A stretch of DNA of 64,000 nt from Bathynomus jamesi (Eukaryota; Arthropoda; Malacostraca; Isopoda; Cirolanidae): positions 1,006,001 through 1,070,000 of the forward strand of contig JAJOZX010000880.1 of the NCBI GenBank assembly GCA_023014485.1, in the 5' to 3' direction. The notes under the pieces are model-generated. The model did not search any database. It worked only from the letters and a program-made list of their open reading frames with translations, and had not been told where the DNA came from. Positions 33,598 to 45,170 of the stretch are shown one piece after another. Made by a program: the position numbers and the translations under genes. How positions within the stretch are numbered: the first letter of the stretch is position 1; the number at the start of each line of letters is the position of its first letter.

Positions 33598-33799
33598 CAG
33601 AAGAAGGAGAGGAAGAAGAAGAAGAGGAAGAAGGAGAGGAAGAAGAAGAAGAAGAAGAAGGAGAGGAAGAAGAAGAAGAAGAAGAAGAAGAAGAAGGAGA
33701 GGAAGAAGAAGAAGAAGAAGAAGGAGAGGAAGAAGAAGAAGAAGAAGAAGAAGAAGAAGGAGAGGAAGAAGAAGAAGAAGAAGAAGAAGAAGAAGAAGA
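33598..33799 (+). repeat. (GAA/GGA)n microsatellite at LINE B 3' end
   Basis: About 200 bp of gaagaagaa with periodic ggagag. The homologous LINE B positions elsewhere have only agaagaaggagag (59745) or agaggaagaagag (13718), so the tract appears to have expanded from the LINE 3' UTR. Confidence 0.85.
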
Positions 33800-34235
33800 G
33801 AGCCAAAATCAAGACCCAAAGATTTCGAGATGCCTGGACACTCTGCGTTTGAAAGATTGGGGGTCATACACAGGGGGTAAGGATGGATTGAGGAAGGTCG
33901 TTTCAGAGTAGATGATAGATTGAGAATAACGATTAACCCTCGCGTTACGGAGTTGGACAAAAGAGGAATGAGAGCGTGTCGAAAGTTTGGTACTGCGTGT
34001 TCTCCTTAAAGGAGGAGGGAGGCACGCAATCAGAGAGTTCGGAAGTGTCTATTATAATAGCGACAGTAAAGAGAGTGAGGCAACACTGGCGAAGAGAGAA
34101 GGATTGAAGAGAGTCAGCGAGAGGCGGGGAATTGACGAGACGAAAAACCTTTGATTCCATTCCGTTAAGTAGAGCTGTGTGGGTCGAGACACACCACGCG
34201 TGAGAAGCGTACTCCATACGGGGGTGGACGAGAGA
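33800..34235 (-). pseudogene. LINE B C-terminal fragment
   Basis: Encodes MEYASHAWCVSTHTALLNGM, then ESKVFRLVNSPPLADSLQSF, the post-RT region of LINE B (compare 44660-44900), followed by the conserved 3' end. 5'-truncated and frameshifted. Confidence 0.88.
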
Positions 34236-34261
34236 CCCGTTTAGGCGCGAGAGACCGTCTC

Positions 34262-34460
34262 GTACGAAGGGTAGGAGAAGATCGTCGCGGTCGTAACAGC
34301 GCTTCCCGTTGTTGATCAGCGAAGTTAAGCGACATTGGGTCTGGGTTGTAGTTGGATGGGAGACCGCCCTCCGCGTCCAGATTATGTAGCGACCCGTGGT
34401 TCGGATCCCGCGTAAAGCTATAGGTCCGCTCCGTCATATGACCTTAGATATTGCGGAGGA
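34262..34460 (+). mobile_element. 5S-rRNA-headed SINE-like sequence (or 5S pseudogene)
   Basis: gatcagcgaagttaagcgac and gttggatgggagaccgcc are the internal promoter parts (box A region and box C) of 5S rRNA, with about the right spacing. The 5' part of 5S is degraded. After 34380 the sequence does not continue as 5S but reads cccgtggttcggatcccgcg, then taaagctataggtcc. This matches the tail of the tRNA-type SINEs here (gtggttcggattccacgtca, agctgtaggtct). Confidence 0.65.
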
Positions 34461-35165
34461 GGTTAAACAACCCCACTCATTATTTACCGTACCGTCGCGT
34501 CTCTCAGCGTCACTTTGATAAAGAGGAAACCCAAGTACAATCGCGATAAAGTATTTTACTTTATATTTACTAGTGCACACTGCTAGGTGTGGTGTGGGTT
34601 TCACCAACCCCACAGCTAACACCAATGTTCAAAATTGGTCGAGTGGTTAAAGAAGTGCAGAGGGTGATATTTTTTATATTTCTAACTTTTTCAGGAAGTT
34701 TGATATTTTCACATTAGTTGGTTACTCTCAGGTTAGCTCGGGGTTAGCTCTCAGGTTAGTTCGAAGTTGATACAGAAAATGTTGATGCACTTTTTATGTT
34801 TATTACAATGAGATTAAAATGAATATACCAAAATACAATTTGTTTACAATTAAGAAGTAACCAGAAATAACCAATCCAAAATGCCACATTATTACCTGCT
34901 TTGTCCCAAGAGCAAGTTCCAAAGAAACAGCAAACCAAAGGACTCTCCAGTCCTTGTGATCACTGTGACACCCCTCCTAGAACCTGGAGCCGAGAGTTTC
35001 AACTGCCTGCCCTGACATCATGCTCGAGACTTCGGTCCTGCATCTTTTATATTTAATCATTTAGGGGTATAATGGGTGAGTAATGGGGCAGGGGATACTG
35101 CAAAGGAAATGATGAATCGAAGCATGATGGCTCTGACTTAGTTAGTCATTTTACATTATAACATA
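34461..35165. other. No gene seen
   Basis: Low-complexity and unique-looking sequence without recognisable coding potential. Confidence 0.5.
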
Positions 35166-35169
35166 CCTT

Positions 35170-35334
35170 GGTAACCTTGGATTTGTTTCCGCCCGAATTG
35201 TTCATTCTGACGAAGGTCAAGCTTGTCACTCAACCTTAAGCCTACAGTTTAACGTGGAATCCCAACCACGCCCCACCACGGGCGGTCAGAAATTACAAAG
35301 TCCTCACCCGGACTCGATCTCACGACCTCCCGAT

Positions 35335-35377
<43 letters not shown>

Positions 35378-35535
35378 GCGTCTTAACCCAGGGTACCCAA
35401 TTTTTTACCAACCCATTTTTTTATTGTGTGGAAAGATGAACAGCTGGGTTTTGCTGTGCGCTACATGCCGTCACTGGGTTTTGACCTCGGGGCCGATTGA
35501 TTCGTAATCAGCAATGCTAACACTACACCACCGAG

Positions 35536-35540
<5 letters not shown>
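35170..35540 (-). mobile_element. Dimeric tRNA-type SINE (copy b), with CAG expansion
   Basis: On the minus strand: head 1 gcgcctcggtggtgtagtgt..., linker agctgttcatctttccacac, head 2 with gagatcgagtccgg, tail gattccacgttaaactgtag and tcagaatgaacaattcgggc. Head 2 is disrupted by (CTG)13 (35335-35373 on the plus strand) where copy a has ctgctg. Confidence 0.88.

Positions 35541-35597
<57 letters not shown>
35541..35597. repeat. (TA)n microsatellite
   Basis: About 28 TA units at the SINE 5' end. Confidence 0.95.
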
Positions 35598-35600
<3 letters not shown>

Positions 35601-36079
35601 CTGGATTGTCAGAAGAAAAAAATGACTTGTATCACATTAGTAATAATAAAGAATAAAAATAAATAAAAGTAAAAATAATGAAATAAATAATAAAATTAAT
35701 AATAAAAATTAAAAATAAAAATACAATAATGAAAAATAGGAATGTCGAAGTTAAGTGGAGCTATAAAGTGACTGATTAATGAATGAATGAATAAATGAAT
35801 GACTGATGAATGATGAATCTCTTGGACAATTGGATTGTCTGAGTTTTTAATTCTTTGCATTAAACTGTATCAAACGCGTCTTGTCACCTCCGGGAGGATC
35901 GATGCATTGTGGTGAGCGAACATTTGCGAAGCTGACCATCTTTATGGTAACTGATACAGCAGTCTAAAAGATCCGTTAGAAAGCAAGTTTAAAGTTTGGC
36001 CATTTTCTTTTTCTTTTTTAACCCAAAGCTGCTGCCCACAAATATCATTGAAGTCTTTCGAATCTGAAGCTCCTCATAA

Positions 36080-36180
36080 CCACGTCCGCTTTAGCACAGA
36101 AACTTCGTCAGTGAAGGAGCTGGTGATAATTTGACCCAAATTCTTAAGTTCTTGTACTTCCTCTACTGGTTCAACTTTCA
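36080..36180 (-). pseudogene. RTE-like LINE fragment
   Basis: Minus-strand translation gives EPVEEVQELKNLGQIITSS, matching the common EPVE.VQEFKYLGQIITSDG segment of RTE-type reverse transcriptases. Only about 35 codons remain. Confidence 0.55.
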
Positions 36181-36232
36181 GAAATGACAAAGTCCTCGCC
36201 CGGACTCGATCTCATAACCTCTCGATTAGCAG
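36181..36232 (-). mobile_element. SINE fragment
   Basis: Same 52 bp as part of the SINE at 35286-35340 (agaaat.acaaagtcctc.cccggactcgatctca). Confidence 0.8.
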
Positions 36233-36907
36233 TTACAATTATTCACCCTGATAAGAGGTTTTGATGTTCGTCAGCTCAAAGCGCGGGAGTAGGGTTCATC
36301 TTTCTCTGTCGAGGGTTTTCAAATTACGGATGTGGCGGTCAGCTTTCTCGAGCGCCAGACAAGGAATTTGCGTGTGAAGTAAAATTGTGAGTTTATTTAC
36401 GTTGAGTGCATCTATACACGCGAGTTTTATATACATAACATTAGAATAAAACAAGACGAGAATGATGAAGTCGTCGCATATTTCCTATTCCCATATCAAC
36501 CAAGTTGATATAGCTTTATTTAATTTAATAATAATAAACTTTTGATACACTCTGTATATTAAGAAGGAAATGGGTGAATAGCTAATAATTATAGCTAAAT
36601 GGGCGTTAGAAAACCATCAAGAAGACCCCTTTTGCGTCTTACAGCCTATACCTTTCACATATACTCAGTGTCTGTAACCCTTTTGCATAGGCGCAACTCA
36701 CTTGGCCTACAGTGTTTACAGCGTCGTGTCAGGCTACTCGTTATATAGCCTATAAATTCAGACAAACTCTCAGCCTAACCGCATAGGCTATCTAAAGCGT
36801 TTTGCCAATACCGCTAATGAGACTCACACATTTTATGTCGTTAATGTAATACGGCAACTAGTCTTATTCCTGTTTATTAAGTACTGTATTTTTGTCATCG
36901 AAATTAT

Positions 36908-37779
36908 GGATCATGTCAAGAATAGCGAACCCAATTTTACCATGTCAAGAATAGCGAACCCAAAAATTCCCTTGTCAAGAATAGCGAACCCAAAAATTCC
37001 CTTGTCAAGAATAGCGAACCCAAAAGTTCCCATGTCAAGAATAGCAAACCCAATATAAATATCATGTAAAGGAAAAGTTAAACATATGTAATCTTCACTT
37101 TATTGATGAAAGAATAAATAAAACAATTTACTGTAAATGTAGATCTATCCATTTTGAAGGGTAAGGAATTAATGATTTAGGAATTGTTTGGGTTCTTCCA
37201 CATAAACTAACGTAGTCTCTATTGAGATTGGTAGTCCTATTATTGTAAAAATACTTATTTTATTTATTTGCATTTATAAATTTGTTTATATAATAAATAT
37301 TAAAATATTACAATTTCTCTTATGTTACAACTAGCCTAAGACCCGCCCTTCGTGCGGGTCGCGGGTAGCAAAAATTAACCAAACTATCACGACTTAACCT
37401 AACCAATCGTCAAGGGCGTACAATTAACCTAAAAAAATAAATAAAAAACAATAAATTTGTATTTATTTATTTATTTTTATATATTAAGAGAAGAGGATTC
37501 TTTATACTGTACGGCATTGACGATTGGTTAGGTTAAGTCGTGCTAGTTTGGTTAAATAAAAAAAGACTAATATAAAAGCATTTAATACGTCCTTAACTAA
37601 TTACTTAAAATTGGGAAACATAAACCTACCGTCTGAAGTTATGAAAACGTCCTTGAGGACTTCCCATGTCAAGAATAGCGAACCCAATTTTACCATGTCA
37701 AGAATAGCGAACCCAAAAATTCCCTTGTCAAGAATAGCGAACCCTGCAGGTGTTGGGTTCGCTATTCTTGACATGATCC
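36908..37779. mobile_element. Array-ended DNA element with 8-bp target duplication
   Basis: Inverted ends GGATCATGTCAAGAATAGCG, flanked by gaaattat at 36900-36907 and 37780-37787. The left end has five direct copies of a 29-31-bp unit (tgtcaagaatagcgaaccca...). The right end has three more in the same direction and one inverted. The middle holds a hairpin with the core taacctaaccaatcgtcaag (37390-37415 against 37514-37545). No ORF. Probably a non-autonomous hAT-class or foldback-type element. Confidence 0.85.
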
Positions 37780-38078
37780 GAAATTATTATTGATCTTAAC
37801 ACAATTAAATGAGTGAACTTTTTATCCTGCATAAAATCACTCCTTTAGCGTCCTTAATCGTAATGTTGCGCATTTCAATATACAGTCAACTAATTGTAAA
37901 TAATTAGTCTTTTATTTTGTTAATAAAACAAAAATCTACGAGCCCTTTTCATCTTCTTTATTAACAACATTATTTATTTGGTCCAAACACCACATTGATC
38001 ATCTATTAAATATACTTAATTAACTTCATTACTGTATTATTGCGGGCCTACTCTTAATAGGCTCCTATATATATATGG

Positions 38079-38509
38079 GTAAAGTCAAGGGGAGATGAAC
38101 ATTTATGTCACTCCCTTACCATCCACAGCAATAATTACAAAAATGTGTTTTCATTTTGGTAATCAGCGTAAAAAAGAACGTAAGAATCACCAACAGGCGC
38201 TCCTATAGTACGCGGGTCTACCTACGATTGGTTAGGTTTAGTCATGATGATTTCGTTAAAACTAACGAAAATATCATGACTAAACCTAACCAATCGTCAA
38301 GGGCGATTGACATTGGGATGTAAACAAGCAATTAGTAAACAAGATGAGAAGCTATAATTAAAAGGTAGACCGCCGAATCGTAGGTAGACCGCATACTGTG
38401 GTAGTACCCACCAACATTTATCGAAAGAACAACAACTTTGTTGAACAGTGTAATTATTGCTGTTAATGGTAATGGAGTGACATAAATGTTCACCTCCCCT
38501 TGACTTTAC
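38079..38509. mobile_element. MITE with about 50-bp inverted ends
   Basis: Ends TAAAGTCAAGGGGAGATGAA and its complement, continuing into catttatgtcactcc.ttacc. Inside is a second palindrome with tacgattggttaggtttagt. It sits between TA repeats. Confidence 0.8.
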
Positions 38510-38530
38510 ACATATATATATATATATATA

Positions 38531-39100
38531 CCGGGTGTCCGAGAATTATCTGTACAATTTTTGGCTGTTATTAAAAGTCAACCATGAAGTGTAGAAATTT
38601 CAGTGTTGTCCTATTTTACAGAGAAACTCATTAAGTTTTTTCTGATAACAAGTTTTGACAAGTTTTTTCTTTTTTGTACGCGGGTGACAGACATTAATGA
38701 TTTAAAAGCAAGAATCACAGCTGCTATTGAGCGAATTGATGTGGATATGCTGCAGCGTACATGGCAACATTTGGATTATCGATTGGATGTTTTGCGAATC
38801 ACTGATGGTGCACATATCGAATGTTTGTAACAACGTTACTTTAATAAAAGAAACTTGAAAATACAGATTCTAAATAATCTTGTTTAAGAATTTTACGTGT
38901 GTTATCGAGAATTTTATTAAAAGATGAAATTGTACAGATAATTTTCGGACACTGGAATTTCTAAAAAACTTGTCAAAACTTGGTATCAGAAAAAACTTAA
39001 TGAGATTCTCTGTAAAATGGGACAACACTGAAATTTCTACACTTCATGGTTGACTTTTAATAACAGCCAAAACTTGTACAGATAATTCTCGGACACCCTG
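38531..39100 (+). mobile_element. Mariner-type element, deleted, long inverted ends
   Basis: Ends CCGGGTGTCCGAGAATTATC and its complement at 39100, with inverted similarity reaching about 120 bp inward. A third copy of the terminus lies internally at 38930-38955, showing rearrangement. Confidence 0.88.
38683..38830 (+). pseudogene. Mariner transposase C-terminal remnant
   Basis: VTDINDLKARITAAIERIDV to ITDGAHIECL, the C-terminal tail common to mariner-like transposases (...DG.HIE). Confidence 0.8.
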
Positions 39101-40010
39101 TATATATATATATATATAACTAATAACAATCATAATAATACCAAATGATTAGAGGGCTAATAAAATATGGTATTGTTGCTTGGAAAAGACCCCTATTTTT
39201 TACAGTAGTAGTTCGGAATTTGTCAAGTTTAAGACGAGTTGCATTTAAAAGTACTGTACCCACCTTCCGCCGCGAAACATTATGGTTTTACTTTCCTTAC
39301 CCGTCTCACAAAAGCCGTCTCCCTCAAACACATCGAAATTACCTAAAATATATAGTACAGTATATCGTCCGGGAATAATTTTCATTTCATTAAAATGTAG
39401 TAATAGGTTGGTGTTCTTTTTAGAAGTATAATCGCTTCACAATATTAACATGATATTGAAAACACATTTTCTTCTTTAGCAGAACGAAAGGAATTGAATG
39501 TAGGCTACTTATTAAGATTGTCACTTTACCTCTATAACCCAAAAATAGAATCAAATATTTTCTTCTCAAATTCGAGCTTAACACTTTAAGTTACAGTAAC
39601 TTTACATCGCGTAAATCTTAGCGACTTGATTAAAACAGTAACTGTGGCTAAGGCGGGACTGTAATCACTAAGGATAAAACGAGTGCTTACCTTAACTGAC
39701 TTTTCTAATAAAAGGTTACTTATTACTCTTAAATCATGAATCTTGTGCTTATATCATTTCGGATTGCATTAACATGCTAAGTTAGCCTTAAAATTATTGC
39801 CTAATTCAAACTGAACTGCAGCAGTTAGGCGTAACTAGGGTATAGTATGATAGGCTAAGTGTGTAAGTTTGGGTCAAGGGTCTATTTCCAAAGGTCGAGC
39901 TAGAGTTCGCGAGACAACCAAGACTTTGGATTCAGGCAAGTTCTTTCTCGTGTCTCAATTCAAAGAAACGTCCATACACTGACCATATTATGGCTGTTTG
40001 GACTAGGGCC
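39101..40010. other. No gene seen
   Basis: AT-rich, no recognised repeat or domain. Confidence 0.5.
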
Positions 40011-40936
40011 CAGGGGTGCTCAGACTTCGGAGACCTTAGGGCAAAATTTGCTAACTATTATCTTTGGCGGGCACAAACACCAAAATTTTCCCCTAATTTA
40101 TGAACTAAAAATAAATACAAGTGATAGAAGATAATACTCACATTTAATTGCTAGTTGATGGCTTACACTGCTTTAATTCAGCAAGGGCTTTGAAATTTGG
40201 CGTGTAATTGGTAACTGTTAGTCTTAAACAGTCATCAAGGTGCTCATCTGTCAAAACAGTCTGGTACTTTGATTAAGCATCTTCATCTTGGAAAATGCTG
40301 ATTCACAAAGGTATGTGGAGGCAAAAATTGAGGTCAAGTACATAGCACATTTTCTCAGCAGAGGATATTTTTCTTCAGCAAATAAGCTCCAAAAATTGGT
40401 ACTGAAGGCCCTTGTTTTAATTTCCAGATCATTTTGAAGGAATAAAACTTCTCGTTCTAGGTTAGCTATATCCAATTTAAACGACTAAAAAATAGACACA
40501 TTTCATGTTCGCATCCACACACAAGGTCACGCGGACAGGTCAAACGCGGAACTAAATATCGATCCGCCCACTCATCTTTATAAAATCAATAAAAATTCGA
40601 AAAGACACAGAAAGCCTAGCGAGTCGTTTCTAAAATGCCTTCTGATTGGTTGTATTTTCACGAAACACCCAATCAGCCAACTCGATTCATTATATCCGTT
40701 GAAATAGAATCGTCGCTTTAAGCGACACAGAAATTGGCGGAGCAAAGCAATGGTTTCAGACATGTTTTAAACATGTATGTGAGCGCTCTGCTCGCATGTA
40801 AAAATTCATTTCTAGTAATTTTTATATTGCCAGTTAAGATTTCATTTAGGCCGGCTATTCCAAAATAAACCAGCGGGCACATTCAAATCCATGGCGGGCA
40901 CACGTGTGCCCGCGGGCACGGGTGTGAGCACCCCTG
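40011..40936 (-). mobile_element. hAT element with GTF2IRD2/SCAND3-style transposase remnant
   Basis: Ends CAGGGGTGCTCA and TGAGCACCCCTG. The flanks gactaggg(cc) and gactaggc suggest a target duplication altered by a small insertion. 926 bp, internally deleted. Confidence 0.85.
40144..40475 (-). pseudogene. hAT transposase C-terminus
   Basis: FAEEKYPLLRKCAMYLTSIF, then STYLCESAFSKMKMLNQ and, after a one-base frameshift at about 40250, LTDEHLDDCLRLTVTNYTPN and FKALAELKQC. This is the hAT dimerisation region of the type found in ZBED5/SCAND3/GTF2IRD2-like proteins. Confidence 0.87.
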
Positions 40937-41263
40937 GACTAGGCTATGCACGCTTCGGATAGGCCTACGCTTAGTTTGGGTAGGCTCTAGCCTACCGTTG
41001 GTGGATTACTTCATGGCTTATAGCTAGACACTAGGCCTAACTGAATCAGAGCCCATGAACGTGGTTTCAACTTCGTCAGAAAAACAATACCGACGCCGAT
41101 TTACAGTAGGTAACTTTGGGCCTACATGTTTACCATTATCATATCATATATAAATTAAGGTAGGCCTCTAATCATGCATTTAAATATTAGCCAACTGGAT
41201 TGGTGTAAATTAATTTGGAGCAAACTTATCAAACTTTGTGTAGGCCTAGCCTACGAAGGAGTA

Positions 41264-41484
41264 CAGGGTGTCCATAATGTCTTGTCACCCCAGTAAAATA
41301 CTAACTAATTTTCGTTTTGCTTTGAGACCCACTTCGAATGTATGATAGCAGCAACTATACGACTGAACAATGCATACTGTCTACTACCTGGGTTCATGAG
41401 CGAGGCAATAACAGTGATAAATAGGTCTGAAAGAAAAACGAAAATCAGTTAGTATTTTACTGGGGTGCAAGACATTGTGGACAT
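41264..41484. mobile_element. Mariner-derived MITE
   Basis: Left end CAGGGTGTCCATAATGTCTT, with the reverse complement at the right (gcaagacattgtggacat). Arms are about 55 bp (ttttactggggtg.aagaca). The last bases of the right end are altered. Confidence 0.85.
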
Positions 41485-41719
41485 TTCGGTTCCTAAAATA
41501 GTAAATTTAGCACATACCCTATTTTGGTTAGGATTGCCTCACTGAGGCTGCCGTATTGGCTCAGCGAATTTAGTCAATGCAGTTTTTTGTCAGATTTAAG
41601 GAGCAAATCATTGTGTTGAGCAACAAATATATATATAAAATATCTATATATAAATTTTAATTTGTTGAACACACCTCTCCTCCTCTAAACTTCACCTCTT
41701 CCTCACTGAAACTAGAGTG

Positions 41720-44700
41720 TCTGGGACGACTTTTCTGTGCCCTCCTACTTTCTCTATACTCAATTTTACTCTAAAGGTCAATGTTGCGTATACTGTGTGT
41801 GCGTAATGACCTTTCTATCGTATTCCCGAACTCGAATATTCAGAATTTTATATCCTCTGGCTACGTTTACATGCCAAAATCTCAAACTAAATATATCTGC
41901 GCTGTCTACCTTTCTCCTAATTCTACCGACCAGGGCCGTGCGCAGGACACTTCAGATGCAGGGGCTGAAAGTTAACAAAAAGGGCACCATCTCCTCCCCC
42001 CTCAAAAATAATAAGTCTTTTCACAGTATTTATACGGATGTTATCATTTAGAATTAGCATTAGTAATAGTGGACATTTAAACGTGTGTCATACAGTGACA
42101 ATTTATTTAGAGCATGAATTATATTAATTAAATATGCAATGCAAACGTATACTTCTCCCCGCCCTAAGGGAGCTAATTAATTAAACATTAAATTAATTAT
42201 AAAGAAATGGGGTCATTGATGTTACTTTATAGGTAAACCAATGGTAAAACAAATAAAACCTTCAATGTTAGAAGTACTGGCAATGAGTAGAGATTTCACA
42301 TATTCTGTTACGGATGTATCCGCCTCGGAGTCATATTCTTAAAAATGTTGATGACATCCTTATTATTGATGGGGTGTCCTTCTCTATAGCTAGAAGCATT
42401 AGGTTCGACAGCCTTTCCTCCTTGCAAAGGCTGCGAAACTTTGATTTTATCAGCTTCAGTTTTGAACAAATTTGGACAAAGTTTTAGGAAATTTAAATAC
42501 ATAGATGGGGAATAATTTCAGAAATATTTTTATCGGGCAGAAAATTAAGTATATAATACCTTAGTAGGTACTTGACATTTTTGCACAGGTTTTACGAGAC
42601 AGTTGAAGTGATCTCTAAACCATCAAATTTAATCTTTGGGAGTTAATTAGACAAGAGTAAGGTAACAAAAGTAAAATTCTGTTTTAAATAAACTTTTTCA
42701 AATTTTTTTTTTGGAAAAAAGGGCACTTCTGAGGCATGAAGGGGCAAATGGGGGGCTCAAGCCCCTGTAGCCCCCTCTGCACGTGCCTGCTACCGACTAT
42801 CCAAAATTCTTTGACTACCTCACTTCCAAAGTGGAATACATTCTTTTCCACTCTTCTTTTGCTGAAATCTTCATTTTAGGACATTTCAATATTCACCACC
42901 ACCTTTCGATTTCCTCACACTTCTCACTGACATCTCGGGTGAACTAGCTTACAACTTCTCTATTCTGAATAACCAAGAGCAGATTGTACTGTACAGTACC
43001 CTACTCGTATCCCCGATCGCCTTGCAGATAAGACCAACATTCTGAATTTATTTCTCACCTCCCATCCTTCTTCTTACTCTGTCAAACTTTTTTCTCCGTT
43101 GGGCTCCTCCTCCTCTTATATTTGTTTCCTGTCCTTTCGCTCAAATTTGGCCTTTCGAACCTCCCAAAAAGAGGCGCCTTTGGCACTTTGCCACTGATTG
43201 GGAGTCCCTTACTTCTGTGATTTCCCATGGCATGATTACTGCTTCCGTAGCCGGGGCCGCTCAGAGTGTGCTGACCGCATCACGGGTGATTTTCTTGGGC
43301 ATGGAGGCCTACATTCCATATTCTGTTTCTACTACTGATGCCAAAAAAACGTTGGTTTAACTTTGCTTGTTCTAATGCTACCCGCGACAGGAGTCTTTCA
43401 GAAGGTACCGTCGCCATTCTACTCCTGACTCTCACTTAGCTTATATTTTGCCCGGAATCATGCAAAATCTGTTCTTTAACTTGCCAAAAGTTCCTTCATC
43501 AAAAAAATGTGAAAACCTATTCAATTCCAATTCTTTTCGCTCTTTCTGGCATCTAGCCAAGAATCTCACCAACAACTTTACTCCTCTTTTCCAACTTTCT
43601 CCTCCAACTCAACCTTGGACGATTCCGGTGTCCTCCATCTACTCCTCCCTCTGACTTAATTATGTCTGAAATTAGAATCCACTCCAAAGATATTCTTTCT
43701 GCCCCATCTGGGCTCAACTCTGTGTCCCTCCTGTTGTTCTCAAGAACTGTGCTTCTGTGCTGACACATTGCCTAGGCAAACTCTTTCATCTGGTACATTT
43801 CCTTCCTGCTGGAAGTTCGCTTTCATGCAGCCTGTCCCAAAGAAGGGCGACCGTTCTCAACCCTCCAACTATCGTCAATTACTCTGATTTCTAGCCTTTC
43901 TAAAGTTTTTTAATCAATTCTTAAGAGGAAGGCTCTTAAACACCTCTCTTCTCACAATCTTCTTTCACATCGTCAGTATGGGTTCCGCAAGGGACGCTCT
44001 ATTGGCGATCTTCTTGCTTATCTCTGACTCCTGATCATCTCCTTTGGGGATTTCGGTGAAACCTATGCTATTGCGCTAGACATATCAAAAGCTTTTGATA
44101 GAGTCTGGCACAGAACTCTAATTTCTTTACTGGCCGATCTATAGCTGCTATGTAGATGACCATTGTTCTTCTCCTAAAGCTATTAACAGTGGTGTTCCTC
44201 AAGGCTCTGTCCTGTCACCCACTCTTTCCCTTTATATATCAATGATCTATTAAATCGCACTTCCTGTCCTATTCACTCCGATGACGATGACTCCACTCTT
44301 CACTTCTCCACCCGCTTCACAAAGCGTCCCTCTCAAAAAACACTGTTTCGCACCTGATCTCTGATCTTTTTACTCTCTCTGATTAGGGCAGAGAAAACCT
44401 TGTGGCTTTCAATGCCTCTAAAACTCAGTTCCTTCATCCGTCTCCTCGTCACAATCTTCCACACGACTGTCCCCTTACCTTCAACAATACACAACTCGAT
44501 CATTCTTCTCTCTGAATATTCTTGGCGTTTCCTTTTCTCGTGATATTTCCTGGAAAGATCACGTATACTCTCTTTCCAAAACAGCTTCTAAGAGGTTAGG
44601 TGTGCTGTACCGGCTCAGTAGTTTCTTCACCCCACTCAGTTGCTGTCTTTGTACAGGGGTCTTGTCCGCCCTATATGAAATACGCTTCTCATGCGTGGAG

Positions 44701-45170
44701 TGGTTGAACCCACACAGCTCTACTTGATCGGATGGAATCAAAGGTTTTTCGTCTCATTACTTCCCCGCCTCTTATTGACTGTGTTCAATCCCTCTCTCTT
44801 CGCCGGAATGTTGCCTTACTCTTTATTATCGCTATTATAACGGACAGTGCTTCCGAACTCTCTAACTACGCCTCCTCCTTTAAGGAGAGCACGCAGTACC
44901 AGACTTTCTACACTTTCTCATTCCTTTTCTGTCCAACTATCTAATGCGAGGGTTAATCGGTATTTTCATTCTTTCATCTAATCAACCGGTGAACTCTGGA
45001 ACAATCTTCCTCAATCCATCTTTCCCTCTGTCTATGATCTTCAATCTTTCAAACGCAGAATGTTCGAGCATCTCGAAACTTTGGACCTTGATTTTGGCTC
45101 CTGCTTCCTTTATGGGGTGGGGCGTTTTGCGGGCATTCGCCCTTGGCCCCTTCTTCCTGCCTAAAAAATA
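41720..45170 (+). pseudogene. LINE B: decayed APE-type retrotransposon ORF2
   Basis: Blocks in order: KYICAVYLSPNSTDYPKFFD (endonuclease, read across the inserted MITE), IFILGHFNIHH, WFNFACSNATRD, then RT pieces YGFRKGRSIGDLLAY, YAIALDISKAFDRVWHRTL, INSGVPQGSVLSPTL and a YADD region degraded to HSDDDDSTLHF. The C-terminal segment follows: KYASHAWSG, ESKVFRLITSPPLIDCVQSL and LWNNLPQSVFPSVYDLQSFK. Many frameshifts and stops. The 3' end (cgcccttggccccttcttcctgc) defines the family, also at 13667, 33800 and 59690. Jockey-like in style; clade not proven. Confidence 0.85.
41931..42789. mobile_element. hAT-type non-autonomous element inside LINE B
   Basis: 859 bp, ends CAGGGCCGTGCGCAGGA and (complement) CAGGCACGTGCAGAGGG, with a perfect 8-bp target duplication ctaccgac at 41923-41930 and 42790-42797. 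Removing it restores the LINE B endonuclease reading NSTDYPKFF. Second copy at 6902-7429. No ORF. Confidence 0.93.

Noticed and set aside
32345..33812. Long minus-strand and other-frame ORFs (poly-Leu, poly-Ser/Ala, poly-Phe/Cys, poly-Arg, poly-Lys)
   Set aside because: They are shadows of the GAA/GCA-rich exon 14 and the microsatellite; only one frame joins the spliced gene and has a non-repeat C-terminus.
34262..34380. Functional 5S rRNA gene
   Set aside because: The 5' part and the 3' end do not fit 5S; the sequence continues into a SINE tail.
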